The position numbers and the translations under genes are program-made. Positions 46,901-58,100 of a stretch of DNA of 64,000 bases are shown here, in pieces (position 1 is the stretch's first letter; every line of letters begins with the position of its first letter). Location of the stretch: positions 2,204,042 through 2,268,041 of the forward strand of contig NW_017804054.1 in the NCBI RefSeq assembly GCF_001625305.1. The letters run 5' to 3'. The notes beneath the pieces were generated by a model. It made no database searches and had not been told where the DNA came from. It worked only from the letters and a program-made list of their open reading frames with translations. Source of the stretch: Branchiostoma belcheri (lineage: Eukaryota > Chordata > Leptocardii > Amphioxiformes > Branchiostomatidae).

Positions 46901-49900
46901 CAATTGCTCATCATTTTATAAATATGTTTTCTTTCTTTGAAATTTCTACGAAGATGATGGTGATGATGAAAAACTCCCTCTTTATTAACATTCTAGGCCA
47001 CAGATCAAGATGCTGGAACCAACAGTGACATCACCTACAGTATCACTTCTGTACTCTTCACCGCCAATAGGGACGACATAACTGGTTCGCCCAGTTCACA
47101 GGTAACACAGTGTACATCTATTCAACCGAATCGCTACATTGTGAAGGGCCCGGGTCAAAAGATTGTATGTGCACGAGCATTTAGAACTCGTTCTTGATTC
47201 GCTTTAATACCCAATTCACATGTCATATGTTATTTGCTTTTTTTCTAACACGTTAGGTAGATGACGCGTTCCAAGTAGACTCCCAGACGGGACAGATCCT
47301 GACCAACAGACTCTATGACGACTACCAGAACGGGTACTTCACTGTGAACGTCAGGGCGGAGGACGGCGGAGGCAGGTTTGACGACACTGAAGTCAGGGTA
47401 AATATTCCCTACAGAAACTTTCCATTCATGGATTTTCTCCCTTTTTGAATTCAAAGTATACTTTGATCACGTACGTTGTACGTATCTAATCTTTGTTGAG
47501 TACTATTGTATGACATATCATTTTGCCCTTCCCTTTTTCATAGATACACACCATACCTCAACGCTTCGGACTTAGTACTGTGCTGGATGCACCTCCGGAA
47601 AGCGTAAGACCGAACATAGAAGAATGTTTACAGTAAGTTTACAACAATCACCCTTTCTTTAAAAATTTACATTGTATTGTTCATTTTGCTGCAACCAACG
47701 GCATTAACAGAGAAATTGTCTGATTATTTATGACTGATCAAATATATACTACTATATGTAGTAGATATGCAAGTCAACCATGGTTATTCAATGATGTATA
47801 ACTATGCAACAGAACAGGGATGTTGTTTTGTGAATTCGCTTTATTGTTTCAGACGCCTGGAAGACCAAACCGGTTACAGGGTTATCTACGAGGGCCTGCA
47901 GTATAACACAGACAGCCAGGGAAACATAAACAGGCAACAGTGAGTATTTTTTTATACATGCATATTTTATGAATATTTTACAGACCTTGAAAGGGCACGG
48001 CTTATTGTTCGTTAAGCCAAATGACCGTGGGGTCGAGTGGCGTAACAACAGAACCAAGAGGTCCCGAGTTCGATTCCTGCCATGCCACCGATCTCGTGCC
48101 CTTGGGAAAGGCACTTCTCACTTTACTTACTGACAGGTGCAAATGAGTATATACTAGAAAGCTAACAGCTAAATGTCCAACAGGTCTCAAGTACTCTACT
48201 ATCTCATCGACAAGACTACAGATTTGGTTCTCACCGACACTGAAGGACTAAGGTACGTGTATATTAAGCAGAATAAGCTTTTTTGATTCAATTGGAAATA
48301 TTATTGTTAAAGAACACTTACACATTGATATTAAGAACTTTATCATTTTTGGTATATTGTTGAATCTTCTTGTGCCATGATCCACAAAGGCAAATCAGCT
48401 TGTGGATGAAAGGAGCACGTATCAATGCAATGTGTTAATCTGTTGTAGAGTTATTGAAGGTGTGGATCGAGATCGCCTGCTGGCTGACTGCCAAATTGTC
48501 GGTGCAAGGGTGAGTTTTTTCATATATCGTGAAATACGTATGCTTATAACAATCATAATTATAAAAGCATAAAATTGTGATAACTGCTACATAGGTGTGA
48601 TTATGATATTATGGCAGTAATAATTTAATATGGGCCTCATGGTGGCTGACCTTGATACTGCAGCAGAGCTTTTGGTTTTTGTATCTTTGGTCCTAAATAT
48701 ATATATATACTATGGTCCTGATTTTTTTGGTGACAGGTGGCTTTCCCTGCCAAGAATAGGTTGCAGTTTGTAAGCATTGTTCCTGTCAAAAATCAAGTAT
48801 TGACTTGAATTTGATTTTTTAAAGTCATAATTTCCACACGTTCTTCTGTTTGTGCAGTCTGCCCAAGTGAAGAGTGACTACGCCGGGTTCAGTAACTGGG
48901 AGGCGTTCCTGATCGCCCTGGCCGCGCTGCTGCTGCTGGGGCTACTACTGCTGCTCTGTCTGCTGTGTTACTGCCGATACTGGTACAGAAAGGCTACGCT
49001 TTTAATGTCGTTTTGGATACGCTTATTTACGTTTTCATCTGCTAATGAGCAGGTTGTAGTGTAATTTTAAAAAGATGAACCGTTAAAACGTTGTTTTTCT
49101 GTAATGGAGAAGAACTATTAGCAGTAATTCTTTATTGATGGTTTTGATCGATCATGTGTGAGGGGCACGCTGTTTTTATGTCTAATATTCTGCTTTTGTG
49201 ATTCTTTTAATATTTTGCAGGTACAAGAAGAAGATGCAAAGTGAGTAAAAATTTAACATTTTGATTTAGAATTAAATTGCTCTGATGCTTAGTGCAAATC
49301 TATTAGGTAATGTGCATTCGGTTGACGATACATTACACGCTGTATTGTGTTTCAGGCAAACTACTGGTAGAACCAATCCCAGAGCCTGCACCGTAAGTGA
49401 TTTACGTGTTAAAGACTAGAAGTGCAATTTTAGCTTTTCTTGGCGTGAATGATTCTATAAAATACCAATACGATGTTGAAGATATTTATTTCTTTTCATA
49501 CTCAGAGAGATCAACATGAATCCAGTCTTCACTGACAAGTGAGTATAGTACTAGATATCCGTCTTGTCGTGTATAGGAGAAATATTCTAAAGAATTCATA
49601 AAATTTGCAATGCTCAACAATTGCATCTGATGCAACCTGTCACAACTTGTACTACATTGACATGTTGTCTTAACCCCCCTCCCACACCCACCATTATTTT
49701 TAACAAATGTGGCCTTTCTAAATCTTGTTTTGTAGGGAAGAGGAGACACAGCTCGCCATCATGGACTTCGGCAGCGACTACAAGGCGAGACCTAACGCCT
49801 ACGAGCCGGTAGTCGCCCCCATCCCGATAAAGCGCCCCCTACCGGCCATGAACTATGGTGAATACGTCACCACACAGGAGACACGTCGGGATGACGGTTA

Positions 49901-51014
49901 CTTCAACCCTGCTTTCACTACTACTGAGGTGAGATGAACACAATACACATAAAGTTAACAAATCCGCAAGGTGTCCTTAGACGGCTAAATCACAAACTGT
50001 GAATATCATATTTTCCAAGGAGAGGTTAAGTGGAAAGATTTCATTACAACTACTTCTAATCTACCCCTGAATCAAACTTAGTTTTTAAAATATTTAATAA
50101 ATGAATGATGACCTTTATTGCACTTTTTTGCCACACTTGGCTAAGTACAGGTCACAACAATGACAATATCAATGACAATGACAATGACAACAAAACAAAA
50201 TGAACAGATACAAATAGAAATTCAACTTCTCGCTTTTTAGCTATTGTAGAAATAAAACAAAAACAGATATGTTTTATAGATGGATTGTCTAGTTGCGTTA
50301 GGAATATGAACTTTTCTACAGTGCCTGAGTGCATATAATGTATTTCTTGTACATGCTTTGTGTACAGAGCCAGACCAAGCGCGCTCCGTCCCCGGAGGAA
50401 CCCTCTCACACCACCGTGTTCACCAGCGATGCCCGCGGGACGTCCGGGTACACCACGGGCGCCGATGATGGAGAGGTGGTGTCCACCACGGTACGTGCGG
50501 TTTCTATCATGACTGGTCGCACCAAGTAATATGTATGGATAACGTCCACGCGCGCATTGATTTTAGCCTGTTTCCCAGAAAAAAAACAAGTAATTCCGCT
50601 TCCTGTAACTGTGACTTAAGAGTCACGACAGTGCCGCAAATTTCAAGATTTGAATATATAATGAAAGGAAAGAAACAGGGCAGGAGGACAACTGCTGTTC
50701 CACTGATTTATTGCTGTTTTCATGACGAATAAAGATGACTTGTAGGTTGTTACACTGTGGTCGCCTTGTTTTGTATCTAAATTGATGCTGGGGCCATCGC
50801 GCGCTCTCATGTTGCCGTCTAAGTAGAATGGAGGTATAAGCTAAAGGTAGAACATAAATCACCCCCCTCCCCTCGAGCTTCAGTTCCAATGCGAATGTCT
50901 CTGATTCCTCAGGTATTCACCAGCCAGCCTGACCCTGACGACCACCGTCTGGTCCCGCCTGTGTACGACAGGACCTACTACGAACACGAGGACCAGGGGA
51001 ACAGCAGGCTCTGA
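40911..51014 (+). CDS. Transmembrane cadherin, six cadherin repeats, kinase-less
   Basis: Single-pass calcium-dependent adhesion protein, 30 coding exons, 3039 nt, 1012 aa. Exons: 40911-40962, 41326-41400, 41783-41937, 42319-42375, 42528-42620, 42771-42860, 43039-43149, 43430-43564, 43688-43769, 43963-44087, 44423-44641, 45036-45203, 45380-45463, 45827-45938, 46277-46398, 46508-46634, 46795-46841, 46997-47101, 47257-47397, 47544-47632, 47853-47939, 48184-48252, 48449-48509, 48858-48982, 49221-49240, 49356-49392, 49506-49538, 49736-49928, 50368-50490, 50913-51014 (TGA). Signal peptide MTGEKCIFLLLAGIGVT. Calcium-site motifs: DYNDNSP (125-131), DEQNKSP (230-236), DANDNLP (352-358) and DQNDNAP (587-593), plus several LDRE. 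A membrane-adjacent domain (about 700-800) precedes a Leu-rich TM (about 818-840). The tail of about 170 residues has NPVF and NPAF but no obvious catenin-binding segment. It is not a classical cadherin; its closest relatives visible here are the two neighbouring genes. Confidence 0.93.
43565..43687 (+). other. GC-AG intron
   Basis: The donor after exon 8 reads CAG|GCAAGTACC and the acceptor is TTTTTCCCCAG. Keeping the frame and the alignment with the sister gene (donor GTTAGT at 58318) requires this GC donor. GC-AG introns are a known minor class and the strong CAG|GCAAGT context supports use. Confidence 0.85.
44686..44850 (+). mobile_element. tRNA-derived SINE, copy 1
   Basis: A-box-like GTGGCGCAGCGACAGAGC and B-box-like GAGTTGAATCCTG are about 35 bp apart. 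They are followed by the family body (CATGCCACCGATTTTGTG, CTTGGGAAAGGCAC, GTGAAAATGAGTA). It lies in intron 11 of the kinase-less cadherin gene. It is not a tRNA gene: no acceptor stem pairs. Confidence 0.75.
45549..45768 (+). mobile_element. Nonautonomous TIR element, family C, copy 3 (complete)
   Basis: Left end TCATCTGTGTTGGTAGTTAC, then AGTTAAAACTTTAGATCCAA. The right end carries TTGGATCTAAAGTTTTAACT, so the terminal inverted repeats are clear. The interior TCAGTCTACTGAGGAAGAC matches the other copies. It lies in intron 13. Confidence 0.85.
46085..46175 (+). repeat. Retroelement-like end fragment
   Basis: CTGAGGAACGTGTCTGATAG then ACACCAAAACGTAACGAAAG resembles in layout the reverse strand of 25937-26151 (small hairpin followed by AAACGT). 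It ends with a tail containing ACAATAAAGACC. Located in intron 14. The Penelope-like class is inferred. Confidence 0.4.
48025..48155 (+). mobile_element. tRNA-derived SINE, copy 2
   Basis: GGGTCGAGTGGCGTAACAAC (A box) and GAGTTCGATTCCTGC (B box), then CCATGCCACCGATCTCGTGC and CTTGGGAAAGGCAC. Located in intron 21 of the kinase-less cadherin, ending about 30 bp before exon 22. Confidence 0.8.
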
Positions 51015-51735
51015 ATCAAAGGGAGACACGAATATACCGACAGAGAACGCCATCTTGGAACGCCACCCATTCTTCACAACTCAGCATCTCTCTAGCACTA
51101 GACTATTTAGAAGACGGTGACTATTTTCATGACAACTCGAACAAGCTTTGAATACTAGTAAATATTTCATTTCAGATGTTTTTAAAAAAACATCTTAACA
51201 AAATAATGCATGAAAAAATATAGTTAGCATGGTGAATATGAATTTGTAAACGTTTGTAAATTGTTTTGTATTTTGAACTCAAAATGTAAATACTAGTAAG
51301 TACAAATCGAGATGATGTACGAACAAATTCAGTCAACGTTGGCCAAAGAAAACGTCGATTGTTAATTAGGCTACCAGCAAAATATACACTAGTACTGAGA
51401 GAGATATCCCTTTTTTCTGCTACTTAAATTTATGACTTATAAGTTAGAAAACATGTATAGTTTGACAATGATTAATTGATAGCTTTAGCAATACTGATAC
51501 AGATTATATATTACAAAGTAACTCCTTATTTGCTTATACATGTAGTATATATTAGAATATATAACGGGTGATTTAAAACGGTATGTTAGATATGAAACGT
51601 TGACATTGTTTTCCCTTTATTACAACTGACAAACGATGAATTATAAGAAGATCTCTCGCTGCTGATATCCATGCACGTTTCTTTCCTTTTTGATGCAGTA
51701 TGTTTTTTTTTTCAATATGCATGACACATGATCAT

Positions 51736-51741
51736 AATAAA
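51736..51741 (+). terminator. Candidate polyadenylation signal AATAAA
   Basis: AATAAA about 720 bp after the TGA of the kinase-less cadherin. No nearer hexamer stood out; assignment is tentative. Confidence 0.3.
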
Positions 51742-51977
51742 TTATGGTAAAACACATTAAAGAAGATTCTGCATATTTTTTGTCCGCACGCACAAGATGC
51801 TAGATAGAAATTTCATAAACTAACTACACAGTCACTCAGTCTAAGGTTTGCGAATACATTTATGTTACTATTTCACCTAAAACCTATCTATGTGATAATA
51901 TTGAATTGTATCTATAAAAGTACCACCTAGCCCTAGCCTATTGCAGGTAGATGATACTGCTCTCTTGTAGGTTTTAT

Positions 51978-52183
51978 CTCTACCAGGCTTTGGGAGGCAG
52001 CTGGAAGAGTAGAAATTGGCCAAACAGATGACATGCCAGGGGAGATGGTCCGCTAGAGTATATTTTGCCGCAGTTTGCTAGAGAGTACATTTTGGGTGCG
52101 GCAAAATTGACTCTCTAGCGGGCCAATTCCCCGGGCATGTTATATCTCTATTTGGCCAATTTCTATTCTTCCAGCCGCCTCCG
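51978..52183. mobile_element. Foldback element, about 205 bp
   Basis: The left arm (from about 51987: GGGAGGCAGCTGGAAGAGTA, then GAAATTGGCCAAA) pairs with the right arm ending near 52183 (TTTGGCCAATTTCTATTCTT, then CCAGCCGCCTCC). Inner arms GCTAGAG...TTTTGCCGC and GCGGCAAAATTGACTCTCTA also pair. The element is flanked by AGGTTTTAT at 51969-51977 and 52184-52192, a candidate 9-bp target duplication. Confidence 0.8.
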
Positions 52184-52582
52184 AGGTTTTATTAAGTCAT
52201 CGCGTCCCTTTTTCATACTTTAGTCCGTTTAAGCTACCTCATTTTCGACCCTATGATGCTAGTATACATTCCTAAAATTCGTGGTATGTTTTGAATACAA
52301 CAAAATAATGAACGGGCAAAACTTGCCTAAGATATGCCGTAAAAGAAGGGTGTAACCTATATGTAGTAAAGAGGTTTAAAAAGGCACACCCAAGTATTCC
52401 ATTCATAAAGTCTACCACCAAGTCACAAAGGAAATCGGTACAACGCCCTAGAAGTAGAATAACAAACTCGTAGTTTTTACTGGCGTGGCTACAAAGAAAA
52501 CAACCGGTAAATGCCGCTATCTTAGGCGATGAAAGGTTAAATGCCAGGTGTTCATGTTCCCACAGACAGATAGAGCCCTCCT

Positions 52583-52963
52583 ATTGTGTCAAACATCTGC
52601 CTGTAAATTTGAGTCGTTTTGTATCAACCGTCCGACCGGTTTTTTGACCAGACAAAACCTACCGTATATCTATCTTACTTTGAATAAGGGAATCAATCCT
52701 GTGTTTTAACCAACATAAACAGAAATGTAAAAACAAGACGTTTTACAGCTTAAGTAACTGGTTTTTAAAGCATGTTGTGCATCGTGGGTGCTAACAGGCC
52801 TTAGGGTTCTCAATGAGATGTTTTAAAGTTGCATCATTACCGAAATTACGGTGTCTCTGTTGAGGGACGTAATTTGGGTGTGGTGAAACAAGTATTAGTG
52901 CCATTTTGTACAACGTCCAGTGAGGATGACGAAGTGTATTTTTCGCTGTATTCCTTCGAAGAG
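52583..52963 (+). promoter_or_regulatory. Putative upstream block / non-coding first exon of the third cadherin gene
   Basis: Contains the same ordered landmarks as 38498-38889 at nearly the same spacing (about 262 versus 273 bp) and ends at a donor-like GTAAGA (52964). The first coding exon of this gene begins 8 bp after an acceptor (TTCCGACATGTAG, ending 55138), consistent with an upstream untranslated exon. An out-of-frame ATG lies immediately after that acceptor. Confidence 0.35.
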
Positions 52964-54064
52964 GTAAGAATTTACTAAGATTCTTTTACTTTTCAAATGA
53001 GAAGCATAACTACAAATGATATGTGTTTTGACACCAAAGTTTGTATCCGTATACTAAGGGAGTAAGACCGTGGGAATCAAACGACAGTTTTTTGTTGTTT
53101 TTGTTTGGCCTGAGGGATCTTTTCACCTAATTGTTTTGCACGTTGCCTCCGTGATATCAGAACTAGATATGTGTATTATCAATAACCACGTACCAAATTT
53201 GAAGAATGTACAGTGTTTTTGTCAAATACGTACATTTCTAGAGCACTTCCTATGGTTAGGACTTTGGCAGGTGAAAAATAGGTATTTGAACGGCACCTGT
53301 TCATTACATGCTAATCTATTAGAAAGAAAACACTTGAAATAATAAGGTGTATATGTAGCTCGATACGTAAAGGCTTACTTTGTCCTTGCTGATATGTTAC
53401 TTGTGTACGATAGAAATGGACAGGGTGGGAGGGGGGCATGTCCTTGGGTACCTTGCCATTGTACACAGTTTAATAGACCTTGTCAGGTAATTTGCCCGGG
53501 GATATATTTCCGTGCATTTGTGATAGACATTTAACCTCCTAGAAAAGAACATATAACTGGCGTATAACATATCAAAATTGTGTCTAATTGCTGCATTGCG
53601 ATAAGGGGTTAGATATAAGACTGCAGTTGAAAGATCGGCTGCAAAAATAAGCGACAAGCATTTTGGGCGGCAACTACATATACATGAGATCTTTTAAATG
53701 TTTCCTCAAGTGGAAATAATACCCTCTTTCATATTATGGTTGCTAGTATACATGTGGTTTCAGGCATTGTTACAGGCGCACCTTAGTGTCAAGGCAACAC
53801 TTTGCATTGTGTATCGGAAACATTGTCTTCTGACATGGTCCAAAAAGAACCGCTTTATGCTAGCGTAGTACTACATTTTAAAAGCAGTTAAGCAATAGCT
53901 CATTCACACAAATGCTAAAATATCGTGCATGCTTGACTGAATTTCATTCTTGCAATCAGACAAGTGGTGACAATGTTTGAATATTTTCAATTCGTGTCAT
54001 CCAGCACATTTTCTACAGATAGTGCGTCGTACAAGAGCATCGCACAGAGTCGGACAATACGTTA

Positions 54065-54395
54065 CACCCCCATTCCACTTGACAGCGCTCTTGACGGCGC
54101 TCTCTCTTTGACCTGAAATTTGGCCAGAGCGCGGAGAGAGCGCCGAGAGAGCGCCGAGAGGTCTCCAAGGTCGCCATATTTGCATTAAAATGCTGTTTAG
54201 ACCGTTGTGCACTCTCACGGCGCTCGTTGTTGTCATTTGTCGGTTTAAAACAGTCGCCAAGGTGACGGCGCTCATGATGCTCTCATCGCGCTCTCATTGC
54301 GACCTTGGCGATCTCTATGGGCTCTCACCGCGCTCCGGCCAATTTCAGGTCGCAGAGAGCGCGCGGTGAGAGCGCCGTCTAAGTGGAATGGGGTG
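54065..54395. mobile_element. Nonautonomous TIR DNA element with long inverted arms, about 330 bp
   Basis: Ends CACCCCCATTCCACTT (54065-54080) and AAGTGGAATGGGGTG (54381-54395) are inverted repeats. Inverted similarity continues inward through GC-rich 'GAGAGAGCGC' blocks and through CCAAGGTCGC versus GCGACCTTGG. TTA lies just outside on the left and one base outside on the right, hinting at a 3-bp target duplication of the Harbinger type (weak). The overlapping 86- and 92-codon frames are shadows of the arms. Confidence 0.75.
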
Positions 54396-55146
54396 CTTAC
54401 CACAGACGTGACAGACGTCACAGTGGAAAAGCCCGGGTTTTGTGACCCCTATTTACCTTTCCGCTGCAATATTCAGCTAATACTTGTTTTTGTGCCCGGC
54501 ATGGCCTTGGGCGTGCCGGATTCTTGTGCACTGACTGTTACTGTAAAAACGCTCTGAGTCACGTTATGGCAAAAATTAAAGAATAGTTGTCAAAAAATAA
54601 AGAAGTAATACCGTGTAATGTTAATTTACGTTATAAGGTGCTAAATGATAAAGAAATTAAATTACACTTTTGTTTGTACATGGACATTTTTGTTGTAAAC
54701 AAAACGTCACTTTACAGTATACTGTGTGGTTTTTCGGGTGATTACTTCAGATAATAGGTCTTCTCATGGGGCAAACAGTATATTTTAAAGATCTTAGAAT
54801 GTTAACTCTGTGACATGTAACATTAGATGTAAAACACATTAATGCGGTATGATTATTTTGCAATGTTATATAGAGCTCATTCAATTAAAAATCGTAGCCT
54901 ATAAATTTGCTAAAGTAGTTGAAGGTTATACAGAGCGAGTTTATCGGTACGATTTCAGACATTACGTGGAAGGCTCTGGTACTAAAACTTATTTGTACAT
55001 TGGTGACATCAATACTGAGCTACAAAGTTTCAAATTGAAATGGCTAGTTTTTATACATACATAAAGTATATCTATGGACATTTGAACACCTAGTAAGCAT
55101 TCATAAAACTCACAGACAACTTTAATTCCGACATGTAGATGCAGTT
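54396..55146. other. Presumed intronic or 5' sequence of the third cadherin gene; nothing recognised
   Basis: No supported gene. A 71-codon plus-strand frame at 54849-55064 has no motif. Confidence 0.4.
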
Positions 55147-58100
55147 ATGTTGGCCGGGCGTTGGTTTGTTGTGCTGTTCACATGCATAGGTGTAACAGGT
55201 GAGTTCTTATCAATATTTGAAATGTATTCAATGCATTAATAATACTTTCTGTGCGTGAGTAGCTCTAAGATAAGAAACAAAATACGTAAAATGAAATATG
55301 GACTTTGAACTACGGAATTCATATTTTATGTTATGATGTTATGAAATTACACCACAATTTTAATCATCATTAATAAAAATGTTCACTGTAGACAATGATG
55401 CATGGAACTCTTCATTATTTTGCAGTGAGTGTCCAGCCTCCTGAGTTCCTAAACGTTGAAACAGAACTGAACGGCAAACAGATCTCAGAAAATACTCCAG
55501 TTGGTAAGATGTTCGTTTCTATCTGTGTTGCATTTATATATCTTGTTAACAATATCATTAACATAGGCGGCAACCGTATTAGTATTTATAAACTCAAGTT
55601 TATTTCTTGAAGTAAATTGGATAAATTATTTTACACAAATTATATTCAGAGCCTGACCTTGCGACCATTCGTAATTAAAAATGTTCTGAAAGAATCTCAA
55701 TTAAATTCGAAGACATACGTAGAACCACAAGTCTATTTTAGCTAAAATGGTGTTAAAATCAAGTTTGATCGATTATCAATGTGTACAAGTTACTTTAATT
55801 ATGACATATTAGATCTGCCTGCCTACCTGCCTATGTGAACAGGCCAGGTACTGGCCCCTTGCTCCCCTCCGTCAGGTACTTCCAGCCAGCTCTAGATCAG
55901 CCATAAGATAAAAAGATTACATCCACATAAATTATTTAACACCGTTATTTTCAATCCCCTTCATTTTGCAATTTGAATCATGTTTCAGGTACATCCATTT
56001 TCCAAGTCCGCGCTAGCGATCCAGACGGAAATGCTTTGAATTTTTTCATCAGCGGCGACACCTTCAGCATTACTGATGCAGGAGTAAATTCCAGGCAGGA
56101 AAGTCTCGGAGACATCAGGGTGCTCAAAATTTTGGATCGTGAGGTTAGCAATAGTTATAATCTTTGCCAAGAAGATCATGTTTTAATGTTGTTTGTGGGG
56201 TGTTTGTGGGTAGATGTACTTGTTTGATGGTAGGTGTTAAAAATAAGTACAATAAATGTAGTGTATCGTACTGCAGCGAAACATCCGCTTTGTATATGTT
56301 TTGTTCTAGTCATGTTTCATGATTTACATATGTAACTATGCACAAACTTAGTGGTCTTTGTGATCTTTACATGTGTATGCTGTCTATACACATGTATACA
56401 TGGTCTTTACTACATATGTATACTTATATCTATCTTTCAGACGAACCCTATTGTCACGTTTTCACTGACAATACGTGACGGCATTGGAGGACATGAGGTA
56501 TGTTTGGTGTATATTCACTATCCATAAAATGCATTTTGGATATCTTAGAAGATTCTGGGTAAAGAAAACTTTAATTTTTGGCCAGACAAAAATGTCAATA
56601 AGGATGACTATGTTCATTTTCTAATGTTTCATTGTATTGAATACATATTGGTAATTGTTTGTTACAATAACAACGTAAAATCTACATCCTGTTGAAGAGA
56701 ACAAACTCTGGGTGGCTGATTGTGGGATGGTCGGCAAAAGAACGCGTTAGAAATTCTACAAAACACAATACCAAAACTCCCAACCGCCCGAAGACCTGCA
56801 TAAAAAAACTAACCTTGTTCCCTGAAGAAGCAGGGTTTAAGTTACATTTTTATATACTTGAATTTTTCTGTTTTAAATTGAAGATCACCTACAACGACAT
56901 TCACGTCAACATCGTTGATTACAACGACAACTCACCACAGTTCCAAAACACGCCGTATGAGACCAGTGTCAGTGAGGTGAGTTCCTGTCATATTTCATTT
57001 AATTTACCTGCAGCTGATTTACTAGACCAAGTGTACTTGTCAAATTTCTTGTTCCTTTTCCCACTATATGAACCATCACACAGTTACGGAATTCAGGCTA
57101 CTTGGTATCAGTCAATAGCTACTGTAGCGGCCCCTTGCAATAGTTAAAGCCAAACATCTGCCATATAAATTGCATTTCTTTCTCATATCATCACAGAGTG
57201 CAGAAATTGGGACATCCATATTTCAAGTTTCGGCAACTGACGTGGACAGTGGAGCCAATGGTGCCATCAACTTCCATCTAACTTCGGTTAGTTTTATTCT
57301 TGTCCTTCCTATAATAGTTGTTGAACGTGAAGTGATGACTTGGACGATGATGATAAGTTTAATCAACTTACCAGGCCGATCTTTTAATGTACCAATTTGT
57401 TGTAGATATAAACTAATCACGTATAACTAAGATGTATTGACAATACCTTGAGATGCACCAATCAGCATTTGATCTCTAAAGTTTTCTGGCCACCACGCCT
57501 GTCTGACGCTGAGGACTCAAAAAAGTCTGGCTGTCAGAAAATGTTATTATCTTGTCTCAACATTTAAATAGATATATTAAAGATATCCGTGCATTTATCT
57601 CAGATATTAAAAGCATCCCATTGAATTATCTGATGCCTTCAATCGAAGGTCAGTTGATAAGTGTACGAAAATATATACCCACATCTTCCCTTAGAACATG
57701 AATTCCTTTGATATCGATTCGGTGAGTGGATGGATTACACTGAAGGACAAGACGGACATTGAATCGGAGACTGAAACAGCGTATGCTGTCACTGTGCAAG
57801 CAACTGTAAGAAAAAACATTCAATCATCACTTTTGTCACATTTTCTTTGTTCAATATATATACAAATGCAAAGCAACACTTGTGAAAATAATACACGTTA
57901 TTTTCTGTAACAAGCTATATTTGATGATGCGTAATGTTATTATAATTAATGGAATGATAAATGATATATAATAATTATGATATAATGTATAATTCAATAA
58001 TGATAATACAATTCAATAATGACATTGATGATTATGATAAAACAATAAAAATATAATAATAATTAATGTAATAATGAGTGATTAATAATTGGATAATACG

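Noticed and set aside
40911..51014. Classical (type I/II/III) cadherin
   Set aside because: No catenin-binding tail or laminin-G/EGF modules; six repeats plus a membrane-adjacent domain instead.
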